A stretch of 64,000 bases of DNA from Sulfitobacter sp. LCG007 (GTDB taxonomy: Bacteria > Pseudomonadota > Alphaproteobacteria > Rhodobacterales > Rhodobacteraceae), in the NCBI RefSeq assembly GCF_040801785.1, contig NZ_CP161805.1, forward strand, positions 3,658,001-3,722,000. Direction: 5' to 3'. Position numbers and translations under genes: made by a program. The notes beneath the pieces were generated by a model, which made no database searches, was not told the origin of the DNA, and worked only from the letters and a program-made list of their open reading frames with translations. Positions 1-9,182 of the stretch are shown here, piece after piece (the first letter of the stretch is position 1; every line of letters begins with the position of its first letter).

Positions 1-2114
1 GCGCGCGCCGCCTCGACACCTGCATTCAGGGCGAGAAGGTTGATCTGGAAAGCGATATCGTTGATGACGCCGACGACACGCGTGATCTCCCTTGAGGCGT
101 CTGCGATGCGCTGCATGGACTCTGCCGCTTCGGTGGCGATCGCCTCGCTCGATCGGGCCGTGTCCCGTGCTCGGCTGGCGTTTTCGCTGGCATTCTTCAC
201 GTTGCCGCTGACATGCTTGATGCTGGCGGTCAGCTGCTCGAGCGCCGCAGAGGTCTGTTCCAGGGAAGCTGCATTCTGCTCGGCCTGTTTCGACAGTCTG
301 TTGGCGGTATCGCGCAATTCGGCCGAGGAAGAACCCAGGATGTGCCCGCTTCCGGCAATGTCCAGTATCAGGGTCTTGAGCGCACCGATCATGCCGTTGA
401 CATTGCCCTGAAGGCGCCCGAAGGCTCCTTGGTATTCGCCTTCCATCTCCCTGGAAAGATCGCCGCCCGCGACACGTTCCAGCACTCTCCCCGTCTCGGC
501 AAGGCCCTGATCCACGACCGACATCAGCTGATTGATGCTGGTGGCGAGGTCATTGAGGATCCTGTCGTCGAATTGCGCGTCGACGCGTTTGGAGAATTCT
601 CCTGCCACAGCCGATTCGACGACGGTGCCGAAGGACGCCTCGAGGGTGCGCATCATCTCTTCGCGCTCTGCGGCCTGCTTGCGGTCGGCCTCTTCCTTTT
701 CCCGGGCCAGCTGCAGATCGCGACGCGAGGCCTTTTCCCGCTCTTCCGCCATCTCGGCCATCCGCTTGCTGTCTTCCTCGCGCTGATTGTTGAGTGCGGT
801 GACACGGATGGCATTCTGTTTGAAGACTTCGGTCGCGCGCGCCATTTCGCCGATCTCGTCACCCCGATCCTGACCGGTGATGTCGACGCCATTGTCACCG
901 TCGGCAAGCCGCACCATCCGCGACGTCAGATCCCTGATGGCATTGCCGATGCTCGAGCCGATGAACAGCGCGTTCAGAACGCCGAACACGATCGCGGCGA
1001 TCAGCGCCCCCCAGACAATTGCAACCGTGGACGCGTAGGTCGATTCGTTCGCCGCCTGCCGTGAGGTCATAAGCGCGGCCTCTGCGGCCGAGAATTCGGC
1101 CATCAACTGGCGGAAACCGTCGAAGTAGACCTTTCCGCGTGCTTCTCCGACAAGGTCGGCCATGTCGTCCATGGTCTCGGCCGTGCCGATCTGGCGCCGC
1201 AAATCGAGCATGGGAGTCACGACATTTGCAAACCAGTCGTTGATCGTCTGCTCAGCCTCCGCCAGTACGGCGACCTGCGGGGGATTGTCGTTCACGGTCT
1301 CCTGCAGGACGGTGATAAGCCGTTGAAACTCGGCGTTTCCCGCGTTCAGGGGCTCAAGAAAATCCTCGTCTCCGGCGATCAGGAAGCCGCGCATGCCGGT
1401 TTCCATATCGACGGCGGCGGCAAGAATATCCTTGGCCATCAGGATCACCTTGTTGGTATGGGTGACCCAGAACAGCGCATCGCGCGTCGCGCTGGCACTG
1501 GCCGTCCCCCGCGCAAGCAGCGTTTCGAATTTTTCCCGACGTTCGACAAGCAGCGTCTGCTCACGTTCAATGAAGGTGGAGATCAAACCGCGGAAATTGT
1601 CGAAGTACACCTTGCCGTCGCCCTTCCGGACCTCGGCGGCCATATCATTCATGGTCTGCGCATTGCCGATCTGGCGGCGCAGCGCGATCATCGGCTCGGC
1701 GACATCGGTCTGCCATTCGCGCAGCACACTCTCCGCTTCCTTGAGGCGGGCTACCTGGCCAGGATTGTCGCTCACGGTCTCCTGCAGGTCCGCCATCGCC
1801 GTGAATGCCCGGCCAGAGCCGGAGTCGTATGGCGCCAGGAAATCCTCCTGACCTGCCAGGAGATAGCCGCGAAGACCGGTTTCCATGTCAACGGCGGCGG
1901 CGACGATCCCGGCCGCGTCCGAAAGCACGACATGCGTGTGTTCGACCCATCCCGACGTCTTCTGTATGCGCGAGAGGTTCACCAGCGCCAGCGAGCCGAT
2001 CACGATGGCCATGACAAGAGGCACAGCCGCCGCCAGCAAGACCTTCGGCTTCGTCTGGATATTGGACGGCGAGAAGCGGCGTGCCGATTGCGCATGGCCA
2101 AGGGAATCCGACAT
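1..2114 (-). CDS. Methyl-accepting chemotaxis protein with duplicated CHASE3-type sensor (3' end outside window)
   Basis: Membrane chemoreceptor that signals to CheA/CheW. Reading from the ATG at 2114 (preceded by AGGAG), a first membrane segment lies at about residues 26-50. Two homologous CHASE3-like helical modules follow, each with the METG(L/M)RG(Y/F)L motif, at about residues 75-85 and again near codons complementary to 1370-1410. A second membrane segment comes next, then HAMP, a long coiled coil and the start of the signalling domain; the sequence runs off the window at ALNAGVEAARA, short of the receptor tip. The two sensor modules share the phrase LQETV(S/N)DNP, so they arose by internal duplication. 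The ligand is unknown. The family assignment is firm; no cheW/cheA genes are nearby. Confidence 0.9.
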   Translation of the reverse strand, partial: MSDSLGHAQSARRFSPSNIQTKPKVLLAAAVPLVMAIVIGSLALVNLSRIQKTSGWVEHTHVVLSDAAGIVAAAVDMETGLRGYLLAGQEDFLAPYDSGSGRAFTAMADLQETVSDNPGQVARLKEAESVLREWQTDVAEPMIALRRQIGNAQTMNDMAAEVRKGDGKVYFDNFRGLISTFIEREQTLLVERREKFETLLARGTASASATRDALFWVTHTNKVILMAKDILAAAVDMETGMRGFLIAGDEDFLEPLNAGNAEFQRLITVLQETVNDNPPQVAVLAEAEQTINDWFANVVTPMLDLRRQIGTAETMDDMADLVGEARGKVYFDGFRQLMAEFSAAEAALMTSRQAANESTYASTVAIVWGALIAAIVFGVLNALFIGSSIGNAIRDLTSRMVRLADGDNGVDITGQDRGDEIGEMARATEVFKQNAIRVTALNNQREEDSKRMAEMAEEREKASRRDLQLAREKEEADRKQAAEREEMMRTLEASFGTVVESAVAGEFSKRVDAQFDDRILNDLATSINQLMSVVDQGLAETGRVLERVAGGDLSREMEGEYQGAFGRLQGNVNGMIGALKTLILDIAGSGHILGSSSAELRDTANRLSKQAEQNAASLEQTSAALEQLTASIKHVSGNVKNASENASRARDTARSSEAIATEAAESMQRIADASREITRVVGVINDIAFQINLLALNAGVEAAR

Positions 2115-2315
2115 GGCGAGTCTCCTGAATTGGACGGTCACCGGTACAAGGCAGGGAAAGTGATTTAGAACGCATGAACACAGCCGTGTGCCACGTCATT
2201 ATCAGCAAAGAAGTCCGGATACGCCTTGGATCGGACCGATGACTGAAGGTATTCCTGTCAGCTGCCGACCTCGCAGCTATCGTATTGTTCCGGCACAGGA
2301 GAATGAAACGAGAGC

Positions 2316-3554
2316 CTAGAACCCCAGTGTCTGCGTGACTGCAGCGGGCCGGGTTCTCGAGACCACGCGGCCATTCGAGATGACGGTCAGGCGGGCTGGG
2401 CGCAGGCGCAGCGCTTCGATCGGGTCCGGAGCGTCGAGCACGACGAGGCTGGCGCGTTGGCCGGGGACGAGACCGAACTCCAGTCCCATGATGCGTGCCG
2501 GAGTCTGCGTGACCATGTCGAAGGCGGCGCGCATCTGGTCCGGCGCCGTCATCAGGCCGACATGCAGACCCATATGCGCGACCTCCAGCATGTCGCCCGA
2601 ACCCAGCGGATACCACGGGTCCCGGACGCAGTCCTGACCGAAGGCCACAGTGACGCCCGCGGCACGCAGTTCCGGCACCCGGGTCTGACCGCGGCGCTTG
2701 GGGTAGGTGTCCATCCGGCCTTGAAGCGTGATGTTTATCAGCGGGTTGGCAATTGCCGCGACCTGTGCCTCGGCGATCAGGGGCAGCAGTTTCGCCACAT
2801 AGTAATTGTCCATCGAATGCATCGAGGTCAGGTGGCTGCCCGCCACGCGTCCTTGCAATCCGCAGCGGATCGTCTCGTACGCGAGCGTCTCGATATGGCG
2901 GCTTTGAGGGTCGTCGCTTTCGTCGCAATGCAGGTCGACGCGAAGTCCGCGTTCGGCGGCCATCTCGCAGGCGGCGCGGATGGAAGCTGCGCCATCCGCC
3001 ATGGTGCGTTCGAAGTGCGGGATACCGCCGACCACATCGACGCCCGCATCGAGTGCACGGATCACGGCTTCCTCGGCCCCTGGTGCGCGATACCAGCCAT
3101 CCTGAGGGAAGGCGACCAGTTGCAGGTCGAGCACATCCTTGATCGTGTCGCGCACCTCGAGCAGGGCCTCGACGGTATTGAAACTCTTGTCAGTCACGTC
3201 GACATGGCTTCGGATGGCGAGGATGCCTTTGCCAACTGCCTGCCGGCAGTAGTCCAGGGCACGGGCGACGATGTCTTCCCTTGTCTGGATCTGCTTCAAC
3301 TCGCCCCAAAGCCCGATTCCTTCGAGCAGGGTGCCTGTGCCATTCACCCGAGGGTTGCCATAGGACAGCGTCGCGTCCATGTGGAAATGGCAGTCGACGA
3401 AGGGCGGCAAGACCAGATTGCCCGACGCGTCGACGACCTCTGCCGCGTCGGCAGCGATGCCCGGCTCGACCGCCGTTATGCGGTCGCCCGTGATGGCGAT
3501 ATCGGCCTGTGTTCCGTCTGGCAGCAGGCCACCCTTGACGAGAATGTCCATCAT
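2316..3554 (-). CDS. codA: Cytosine deaminase / CodA-type amidohydrolase
   Basis: Metal-dependent cytosolic amidohydrolase of 412 aa, close to the length of E. coli CodA. It would convert cytosine, or a related N-heterocycle such as isoguanine, to the oxo form plus ammonia. All metal and catalytic positions are visible: HFH at residues 56-58, HCDE at 209-212, His241 in GSHLTSMHS and Asp308 in FGQDC. They keep the spacing of E. coli CodA with a constant offset of five. The ATG at 3554 (GGGAG upstream) overlaps the end of the ABC ATPase frame, so this is the last gene of a transporter operon. The substrate could differ from cytosine within this family; the context supports a nucleobase. Confidence 0.85.
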   Translation of the reverse strand: MMDILVKGGLLPDGTQADIAITGDRITAVEPGIAADAAEVVDASGNLVLPPFVDCHFHMDATLSYGNPRVNGTGTLLEGIGLWGELKQIQTREDIVARALDYCRQAVGKGILAIRSHVDVTDKSFNTVEALLEVRDTIKDVLDLQLVAFPQDGWYRAPGAEEAVIRALDAGVDVVGGIPHFERTMADGAASIRAACEMAAERGLRVDLHCDESDDPQSRHIETLAYETIRCGLQGRVAGSHLTSMHSMDNYYVAKLLPLIAEAQVAAIANPLINITLQGRMDTYPKRRGQTRVPELRAAGVTVAFGQDCVRDPWYPLGSGDMLEVAHMGLHVGLMTAPDQMRAAFDMVTQTPARIMGLEFGLVPGQRASLVVLDAPDPIEALRLRPARLTVISNGRVVSRTRPAAVTQTLGF

Positions 3555-4546
3555 TGCGCTCCCAAGACATGTGCGGCGTCAGGCTGCCATGACAACCAGA
3601 AGGTCTGGCCCGGCTCGGGCGACAGGCGTGCCAGGTCGGATTCGGACACTTGCGCCTTCAACTCCGCGCCGTCCCTCGTCTCGAAGTAGCAGATGATGCT
3701 CGTGCCGGCGAATTCTTCCGAAAGGAATTCGGCCTCGATCGACGCTCCATCCGGCAAGGTGTCACTGACCTACATGCGGTCAGCGGCAACGACGATCTCC
3801 TGACCAGGCAGGGGTCCTGGCAGGATGTTGTTGCGTCCGGCAAATTCCGCGACGAAGCGGCTGCGCGGAGTACGGAAGATCTCTTGCGGCTGACCGATCT
3901 GCTCGATCTCGCCGTGGCCCATGATGACGACGCGATCGGCCATCGCGAACGCCTCGGATTGAGAGTGGGTGACGTACACGAAGGTGATGCCAAGCTCCTT
4001 TTGCAGCCGGGTGAGCACGCCCTGCATGCGGACCACGAGATGCGCATCCAGCGCCGACAGCGGCTCATCCAGCAACAACATCAGTGGTTCGGTCACGAGC
4101 GAGCGCGCCAGGGCCACGCGCTGCCGTTGCCCGCCGGACAGCTGGTCGATGCGCCGGTTCTCGAAGCCCTTCAGACCCATGCGCTCCAGCCACAACATTG
4201 CACGGCCGTGGCGTTCGGCGGCAGGGACACCCCTCATCTTCATCCCGAACTCGACGTTTTCCTTGACGTTCAGAAACGGAAACAGGGCCAGCGACTGCCA
4301 GACCATCGGTGTATCACGTTCGTGGGCCTGGACTTCGTTCATGAGTTGCCCGTCGATGGTGATCTGACCGCTTGTAGGTTCTTCCAGCCCGGCTAACATG
4401 CGCAAGGTGGTGGTCTTGCCGCAGCCTGACGGCCCCATGATCGCCACGAATTCACCCCGTCCGATGTCGAGGTCCAGCGACTTCACCGCTTCAAAATCGC
4501 CGTAGATCTTGCGGACCTTCTCAAATCGGACAAGGGGATCGCTCAT
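3551..4546 (-). pseudogene. PotA-like ABC transporter ATPase interrupted by an in-frame amber codon
   Basis: ATP-binding subunit of a spermidine/putrescine-type importer. The nucleotide-binding domain is complete: Walker A GPSGCGKTT at residues 38-46, Q-loop in MVWQSLALFP, signature LSGGQ at 136-140, Walker B LMLLLDEP near 155-162 and the TH switch. The first 258 codons end at TAG (3770-3772), just inside the C-terminal TOBE domain. The same frame continues without another stop for 72 codons to 3551, giving 331 aa, the normal PotA length. The stop is one C-to-T change from CAG. ATG overlaps the upstream permease stop. A 258-aa product would keep the ATPase but lose the regulatory domain, so activity cannot be ruled out. 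Confidence 0.8.
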
Positions 4547-5316
4547 TTTCCGGACTTTCTCAGGATCAGCAATTGTGCGGCGATCACCAGGGTCATCGAG
4601 ATCAGGAAGACCACGGTGCCGATGGCATTGATCTGCGGGTCGACATTGCCCTGGAGGATTTCCAGGATCATCACCGGTACGGTCTTGTTCAGACCCGATA
4701 CGAACCAGGCGACGATGAATTCATCAAAGCTGACAGCGGCGGTCAGGCAGAAGGCCGAAATCAGCGCAGGCAGGCAGAAGGGGAGCACAACGTGCCTCAT
4801 CGCGCCCCACTGCGAAGCGCCAAGGTTCCATGCGGCCTGCTCCAGCGCGGCGTCCATCTGGGCGAGGCGCAGCCGGATGATCGCCATGGCGAAGGGGGCG
4901 CCCATCACCGTGTGCGCGACGACAATGCCGGTCAGCGTCCCCGACAGGCCCAACCGCCCAAGCCAGGCAAGCATTGCCAGACCCATGATCACAAGCGGAA
5001 TGGTGGGGGGCAACAAGGCAAGCGCCAGATAGGCAGGTTTGAACCTGAAACCGTAGCGGAAATCCGTATAGGCGGTTGCGAAGCCGAGCGCTGTCGAGAG
5101 CGCCGCAGCGCAGAGTGCGATGAGCGCGGAGTTGGCGAAGGCCGTCCAGACCTCCGGCCGGACGAAGGCGGTCCGGTACCAATGCGTGGTGAAGCTGCCC
5201 AATGGCAGGGTAGGGAAACGGTCCGAATTGAAGCTGAACACCATCGAGGTGAGGATCGGCGCGAAGATGAAGGCAAAGAGCGCTGCCAGATATACGCGGT
5301 GCAACAGGCGGCTCAT
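4543..5316 (-). CDS. ABC transporter permease, PotC-like
   Basis: Inner-membrane permease of about 257 aa, PotC side of a PotABCD-like importer. I start it at MSRLLHRVYL (ATG 5316) because this overlaps the stop of the PotB-like gene as ATGA and gives a normal N-terminal membrane helix. A longer in-frame start at 5409 lies inside the neighbour. The sequence has six hydrophobic segments and the EAA loop EQAAWNLGASQWGAM that docks onto the ATPase. It ends in RKSGK with its stop overlapping the ATPase start (ATGA), so the genes are translationally coupled. Confidence 0.88.
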   Translation of the reverse strand: MSRLLHRVYLAALFAFIFAPILTSMVFSFNSDRFPTLPLGSFTTHWYRTAFVRPEVWTAFANSALIALCAAALSTALGFATAYTDFRYGFRFKPAYLALALLPPTIPLVIMGLAMLAWLGRLGLSGTLTGIVVAHTVMGAPFAMAIIRLRLAQMDAALEQAAWNLGASQWGAMRHVVLPFCLPALISAFCLTAAVSFDEFIVAWFVSGLNKTVPVMILEILQGNVDPQINAIGTVVFLISMTLVIAAQLLILRKSGK

Positions 5317-6152
5317 TTGCTTTTCCTGTAGGCTGCCCCGATGGCCGCGAAGGCAACAACGAAAAGTGTGACGATCATCATGATCGCGACGACGGCCGCT
5401 CGGGGCCATTGCTGACCGGATTTCGTGGTGTCGATGATCAGGATCGACAGCGTAGGCGGCTTGGAGCCTCCGAGGTAAAACGGACTGACGAAGTCCCCGA
5501 AAGAGAGGATGAAGGCGAAGGTCGCACCGATGATCAGCCCGATCCTGGCCCCGGGGAGAATCACCGTGAACAAGGTTGCCTTCGGTGAGGCGCCAAGATT
5601 CCAGGCAGCCTCTATCAGGTTGCGATCAATCGACGCGAGGCTGAACGTTTGCAGGATCACCACCAGCGGCAGGGTCAGCGTAAGGTAGCCGATCATGGCG
5701 CCCACGCCGGAATTGAGCATGATGAAGGGGCCGAGGCCGACATGGCCCAGGATCGCGTTGACAGGCCCGCTCTCCGCCAGCAACACCTGCCAGGCATAGA
5801 CGCGGACAAGGTAAGAGGTGAAGAACGGTACGATCAGACAGAAGATTGCCCAACGGCGGGTGGTTTCCGACATCTTGAACGCCAGCGCGTAGGATGCCGG
5901 GAAAGCAATCAGACTGGCCAGAATCGCAGTCAGGACGGCGCGGACCAATGTGACCCAGTAGGCATTCCAGAAATAGCTCCGCGTCAGCATCCGTTCCCAG
6001 TTGTCCAGAATGAAGTCTGGTTCCATCCGGTAGTTCCTGACCAGCCAGAAGGACATGGCGACCATCAGGATCAGCGGTCCGACGAAGAAAAGCCCCTGCC
6101 AGATCAGCAACGGCAGACGCCAGACATACGGATAGGACGGAGCTTTTCGCAT
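5313..6152 (-). CDS. ABC transporter permease, PotB-like
   Basis: Inner-membrane permease of 279 aa, partner of the adjacent PotC-like protein. It has about six hydrophobic helices and the cytoplasmic EAA loop EAAWNLGASPKATL near residue 190, typical of the binding-protein-dependent transport family. The gene lies 51 bp downstream of the binding-protein gene across a short hairpin, and overlaps the next permease by ATGA. The substrate is set by the binding protein, and the codA link suggests a nucleobase or related heterocycle rather than a polyamine. That last point is inference. Confidence 0.88.
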   Translation of the reverse strand: MRKAPSYPYVWRLPLLIWQGLFFVGPLILMVAMSFWLVRNYRMEPDFILDNWERMLTRSYFWNAYWVTLVRAVLTAILASLIAFPASYALAFKMSETTRRWAIFCLIVPFFTSYLVRVYAWQVLLAESGPVNAILGHVGLGPFIMLNSGVGAMIGYLTLTLPLVVILQTFSLASIDRNLIEAAWNLGASPKATLFTVILPGARIGLIIGATFAFILSFGDFVSPFYLGGSKPPTLSILIIDTTKSGQQWPRAAVVAIMMIVTLFVVAFAAIGAAYRKSK

Positions 6153-6170
6153 TGCGGTTTTCTATCGGGA

Positions 6171-6193
6171 AGCCCCGGCGCTTGGCCGAGGCT
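6171..6193. terminator. Hairpin between binding protein and permease genes
   Basis: AGCCCCGGC (6171-6179) and GCCGAGGCT (6185-6193) form a nine-pair stem with one mismatch and a five-base loop. It sits just after the binding-protein gene. Hairpins at this place in ABC operons commonly stabilise the binding-protein mRNA or attenuate downstream expression. There is no clear T-run, so it is not a strong full terminator. Confidence 0.5.
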
Positions 6194-6203
6194 GGTTTGT
6201 CTG

Positions 6204-7328
6204 TCAGGCTGTCTTGTATTCCGACCAGAAATCGTTCCAGTCTTCGAGGCTCTGTTGGCGCGGGATATCGCGGAAGAAGAGACGTCCCTCTGACAGAAGT
6301 TTGATCGGCGACTGGTCGTGGCCTTCGATCAGGCCGGACCTCTCGGCCTCGGCCGGGTTTGCCTCCTGAATGGCTTTCCAGCCGGATTTCAGCGGCGACA
6401 GGCCCGGATACGCTGCCATCTGGATCGATTTCACCTGACCCTCGGGAGAGAGCATGTAGTTGATGAACTTGTTTATGATCTCATGCTTTGTGGTTCCCCT
6501 GCCGATCGAATAGCTTTCGGTCCACTGGATGCCGCCCTCCTCTGGGATCACGGACGCCACCGGCGCGCCGTCTTTTTGCAGCACGCCGGTGATCCAGTCA
6601 CCGATGCCTGCCATGGCAAGCATCTCACCGTTCTTGAGGCTGGAGAAAGTACCGCCATAGTCGAAATAGCCACCGACCTGCGGTTTCAGGCTGAGGGTCT
6701 TTTCCATGACCGCGTCCCATGCGTCTTCATCGATGTCGAAGGGCGACGGGTTGCGGTTGCCGTTGAGCAGTGAAATCTGGCCGAGGTTTGGCAGATGCCA
6801 GTCGAAATGGCCGACCTTGCCTGTCACCTTGGGGTTCCAGAAGGCGTTGTAGGACATCGCTTCTTCGCGCGTCAGCGCATCGGAGTTATAGCTGACGCCA
6901 AGCAGACCGAAACGCACCATCACCGACCACAGCTGATCGCCGGTCCAGTGGCCGGGAAACTTCTGATACTCGGCAAAGAAGTCATCGAAGGGATAGAGCG
7001 ACGGGTCCATTTCCTCGATATAGCCACCCGCGTTGAGCTGCTGGACGAACTCGGCATCGGACAGGATCAGGTCATATGTGCCGGGGAGAGACTGAGCGAT
7101 CAGCCCCAGCATGTTGTCACCGCCGGCGTAGTATTTCGGAACGAACTTCACGTTGTTGGCAGCCTCGAATTCGGCCACGATGTCAGGCTCGCCATGGCCG
7201 TACCACGCCAACATGTTGATCTGGGTGGGCTCCTGTGCCCAGGCGCGGTTGATTGCCGGCGCTGTCAGCGCCATCGCGGCCGCGCCCGTCAACAGCTTGC
7301 GTCGGTTGAGGAATAGGGACTTGTGCAT
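6204..7328 (-). CDS. Extracellular substrate-binding protein, PotD/Fe-type family
   Basis: Periplasmic solute-binding protein of 374 aa. The N-terminus has a Tat-like signal (NRRKLLTGAA followed by a hydrophobic stretch and an AWAQ cleavage region), then the conserved start INMLAWYGHGEPDIVAEFE of PotD-like proteins. The C-terminal half keeps the INKFINYMLSPEGQ motif of the family. It is the first transporter gene after the LysR gene and is followed by two permeases, the ATPase and codA on the same strand. The ligand cannot be read from sequence; genomic context favours a pyrimidine or related compound. Confidence 0.88.
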   Translation of the reverse strand: MHKSLFLNRRKLLTGAAAMALTAPAINRAWAQEPTQINMLAWYGHGEPDIVAEFEAANNVKFVPKYYAGGDNMLGLIAQSLPGTYDLILSDAEFVQQLNAGGYIEEMDPSLYPFDDFFAEYQKFPGHWTGDQLWSVMVRFGLLGVSYNSDALTREEAMSYNAFWNPKVTGKVGHFDWHLPNLGQISLLNGNRNPSPFDIDEDAWDAVMEKTLSLKPQVGGYFDYGGTFSSLKNGEMLAMAGIGDWITGVLQKDGAPVASVIPEEGGIQWTESYSIGRGTTKHEIINKFINYMLSPEGQVKSIQMAAYPGLSPLKSGWKAIQEANPAEAERSGLIEGHDQSPIKLLSEGRLFFRDIPRQQSLEDWNDFWSEYKTA

Positions 7329-7466
7329 GCAACCTCCGGGTCAGGTGGGGCAATGTCCTGCCCCTTGAGATACGACTAACGCGTTCTTGATGTCTCGGAG
7401 ACTAGGCGCAGAAATTCCCAGTTGTGAAATTTGCAGTTGGTATGAGAGCATAAGCGTTGCTGATGC

Positions 7467-8339
7467 TCAGCGGGTATTTTCGGCTTTCCGGATATGTTCC
7501 AGCAAATGCTGGGCGAGGCCGTGCCCGGCCTTGGAAAGTGCGGCATGCTTGTAGAACAGACCGATACGCAGAGGCGCCATGGGGGGAAAGCCCTCTTCCT
7601 GGCGTCCGACCCGCATGCCCGGCAACAGGGTCGCCGGGGTCAGGGCAGACGCGCCCACGCCTGCCAGAACGGCAGTCTGCAGTCCCGCCACATCGCGTGA
7701 CACCAATGCGGTACGCCAGCTGCGTCCGTTCAAACGCAGAGCGCTGCGCATGCGGGCGGCGTATTCGCAAGGATCGGGATGACGGACGATCGGAAGGGGC
7801 GTCCTTCTTTCGCTTCGGAAAGTGTCCTTGACGGCCCAGAAGGGTGTGACGACCAGCGATTCCACCAGGTAGGGCGCGCTGTCCTCTGGCACGATTCCAA
7901 CGCAAATGTTCAATCGGTCGGCGGCCAGCGCTTCGCGCAAGTCACTGGAAAGCATGCTCTCGATCTCGACCCGCACATCCGGGTGGCGTGCGGCGAAGCC
8001 GGATATCGCTTCAAGCAGGAAAGCGTGGGAAAAGTCTGTCGGAACGCCCACCCTGATCCACCCTTCAAGCGCCGCCTCGGTGAAGTAACCGACGATATCA
8101 TCGTTCAGTCGAAGCATCTGGCGCGCATAAGGGCCCAGCGCAACGCCTGCGTCGGTCAGAGCGAATTGCCGCCCGGCAGTCCGGATCAGCTTTGTCCTGA
8201 GCAAGTCCTCAAGACGGCGAATCTGCAAGCTGATCGCTGGCTGGGTTCTACCAAGAGCTTCGGCAGCGCGGGTAAACCCGCCCAGATCGACGACGGTGAC
8301 GAAACTCCGGAGCAGATCGGTAGGAATGTTCTGGGCCAT
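7467..8339 (-). CDS. LysR-family transcriptional regulator
   Basis: 290 aa, with an N-terminal winged helix-turn-helix at about residues 5-65 (GFTRAAEALGRTQPAISLQI) and a C-terminal effector-binding domain. It lies directly upstream of the ABC transporter/codA genes on the same strand and divergent from the TIM-barrel/phosphoribosyltransferase pair, with a 96-bp AT-rich gap between. This arrangement suggests control of both transcripts in response to the transported compound. The effector is unknown. Confidence 0.9.
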   Translation of the reverse strand: MAQNIPTDLLRSFVTVVDLGGFTRAAEALGRTQPAISLQIRRLEDLLRTKLIRTAGRQFALTDAGVALGPYARQMLRLNDDIVGYFTEAALEGWIRVGVPTDFSHAFLLEAISGFAARHPDVRVEIESMLSSDLREALAADRLNICVGIVPEDSAPYLVESLVVTPFWAVKDTFRSERRTPLPIVRHPDPCEYAARMRSALRLNGRSWRTALVSRDVAGLQTAVLAGVGASALTPATLLPGMRVGRQEEGFPPMAPLRIGLFYKHAALSKAGHGLAQHLLEHIRKAENTR

Positions 8340-8435
8340 CCTTTCATGATGATTCTTTATGACGGCATATCAATAATCAATTTTAGATATGCAGCGGGGA
8401 GGGCTACCCATCTATGGAAAGATGGGAGCGAACGG
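8340..8435. promoter_or_regulatory. Divergent LysR-type promoter region
   Basis: Short AT-rich spacer between the LysR gene and the BtpA-like gene. It contains ATCAATAATCAATTTTAGAT, which offers T-N11-A spacings expected for a LysR operator, and a GGGAG ribosome-binding site at 8424-8428 that fixes the downstream start at 8436. Confidence 0.5.
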
Positions 8436-9182
8436 ATGAGCCGCCGAAAATTTGACCAACTGTTCCCGAATTCACAACCGGTAGTAACGCCGGTCATTCA
8501 CGTCCAGGATGCAGCGCAGGCTCTCCGCAACCTCGACGTGCTGGACGGGGCGGGATGTCCCGGTGCCTTTCTCATAAACCACGATTTCGAGATGGAGGCT
8601 TTCTTGCCCATCCTTCGCGAGGTTCGCGCCGCGCGTCCCGATCTTTGGCTTGGGGTCAATTTCCTTGCACAACCGGGTCACATCGCCTTTCCGGTGTTGG
8701 GGAGCCTGGCGCGCGCCGGCTATGCATTCGACGCCTACTGGGCCGATGACGGACGCATCGACGAACGCAAGAAAACGCAGACCGAGGCCGAGGAAATCGG
8801 CCGCATTCGTGCCGAGAGCGCCTGGGAGGGGCTTTATCTGGGCGGCGTCGCCTTCAAGAAGCAGCGTCCCGTCCCCATCGACAGCTACGCCCTGAGTGCA
8901 GAAATCGCCTGCGGTTACATGGATGTGGTCTGCACGTCGGGCACGGCCACGGGCCAAGAGGCGGATCCGCGCAAGATCGAAACCTTTCGCGCAGCCATCG
9001 GCGATGTGCCCCTGGCTGTCGCCTCGGGAATCACGCCCGAAAACGTACGGCGCTATGTGCATCTGGTGGACATGATCCTTGTCGCCAGCGGGATCAACTA
9101 TGACGGCGATTTCTACAACATCGACCCCGCGCGGCTGGATGCGCTGCTTGCGGTCACGAAAACACTGGGAGAAGACGCATGA
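8436..9182 (+). CDS. BtpA-like TIM-barrel protein
   Basis: 248 aa, predicted cytosolic (beta/alpha)8 barrel. The C-terminal block VASGITPENVRRYVHLVD and the preceding VVCTSGTATGQ resemble the phosphate-binding strands of BtpA/SgcQ proteins, a family without an agreed reaction. The start at 8436 has GGGAG seven bases upstream. The stop overlaps the next ATG (ATGA), so it is coupled to a phosphoribosyltransferase. Together with codA and the importer across the divergent promoter, a role in ribosylation or salvage of an unusual base is a reasonable inference. Family assignment is moderate, function unknown. Confidence 0.65.
   Translation: MSRRKFDQLFPNSQPVVTPVIHVQDAAQALRNLDVLDGAGCPGAFLINHDFEMEAFLPILREVRAARPDLWLGVNFLAQPGHIAFPVLGSLARAGYAFDAYWADDGRIDERKKTQTEAEEIGRIRAESAWEGLYLGGVAFKKQRPVPIDSYALSAEIACGYMDVVCTSGTATGQEADPRKIETFRAAIGDVPLAVASGITPENVRRYVHLVDMILVASGINYDGDFYNIDPARLDALLAVTKTLGEDA

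Noticed and set aside
213-1064. Long open frame on the plus strand across the chemoreceptor
   Set aside because: It is the complement of a clear MCP reading frame and has no family resemblance.
3770-3772. Pyrrolysine or amber recoding
   Set aside because: TAG also ends intact genes in the window, and TGA interruptions occur as well; simple mutation or error is more likely.
7779-8435. Upstream extension of the BtpA-like frame back to 7779
   Set aside because: This part overlaps the LysR gene on the other strand; the ribosome-binding site and domain start support 8436.
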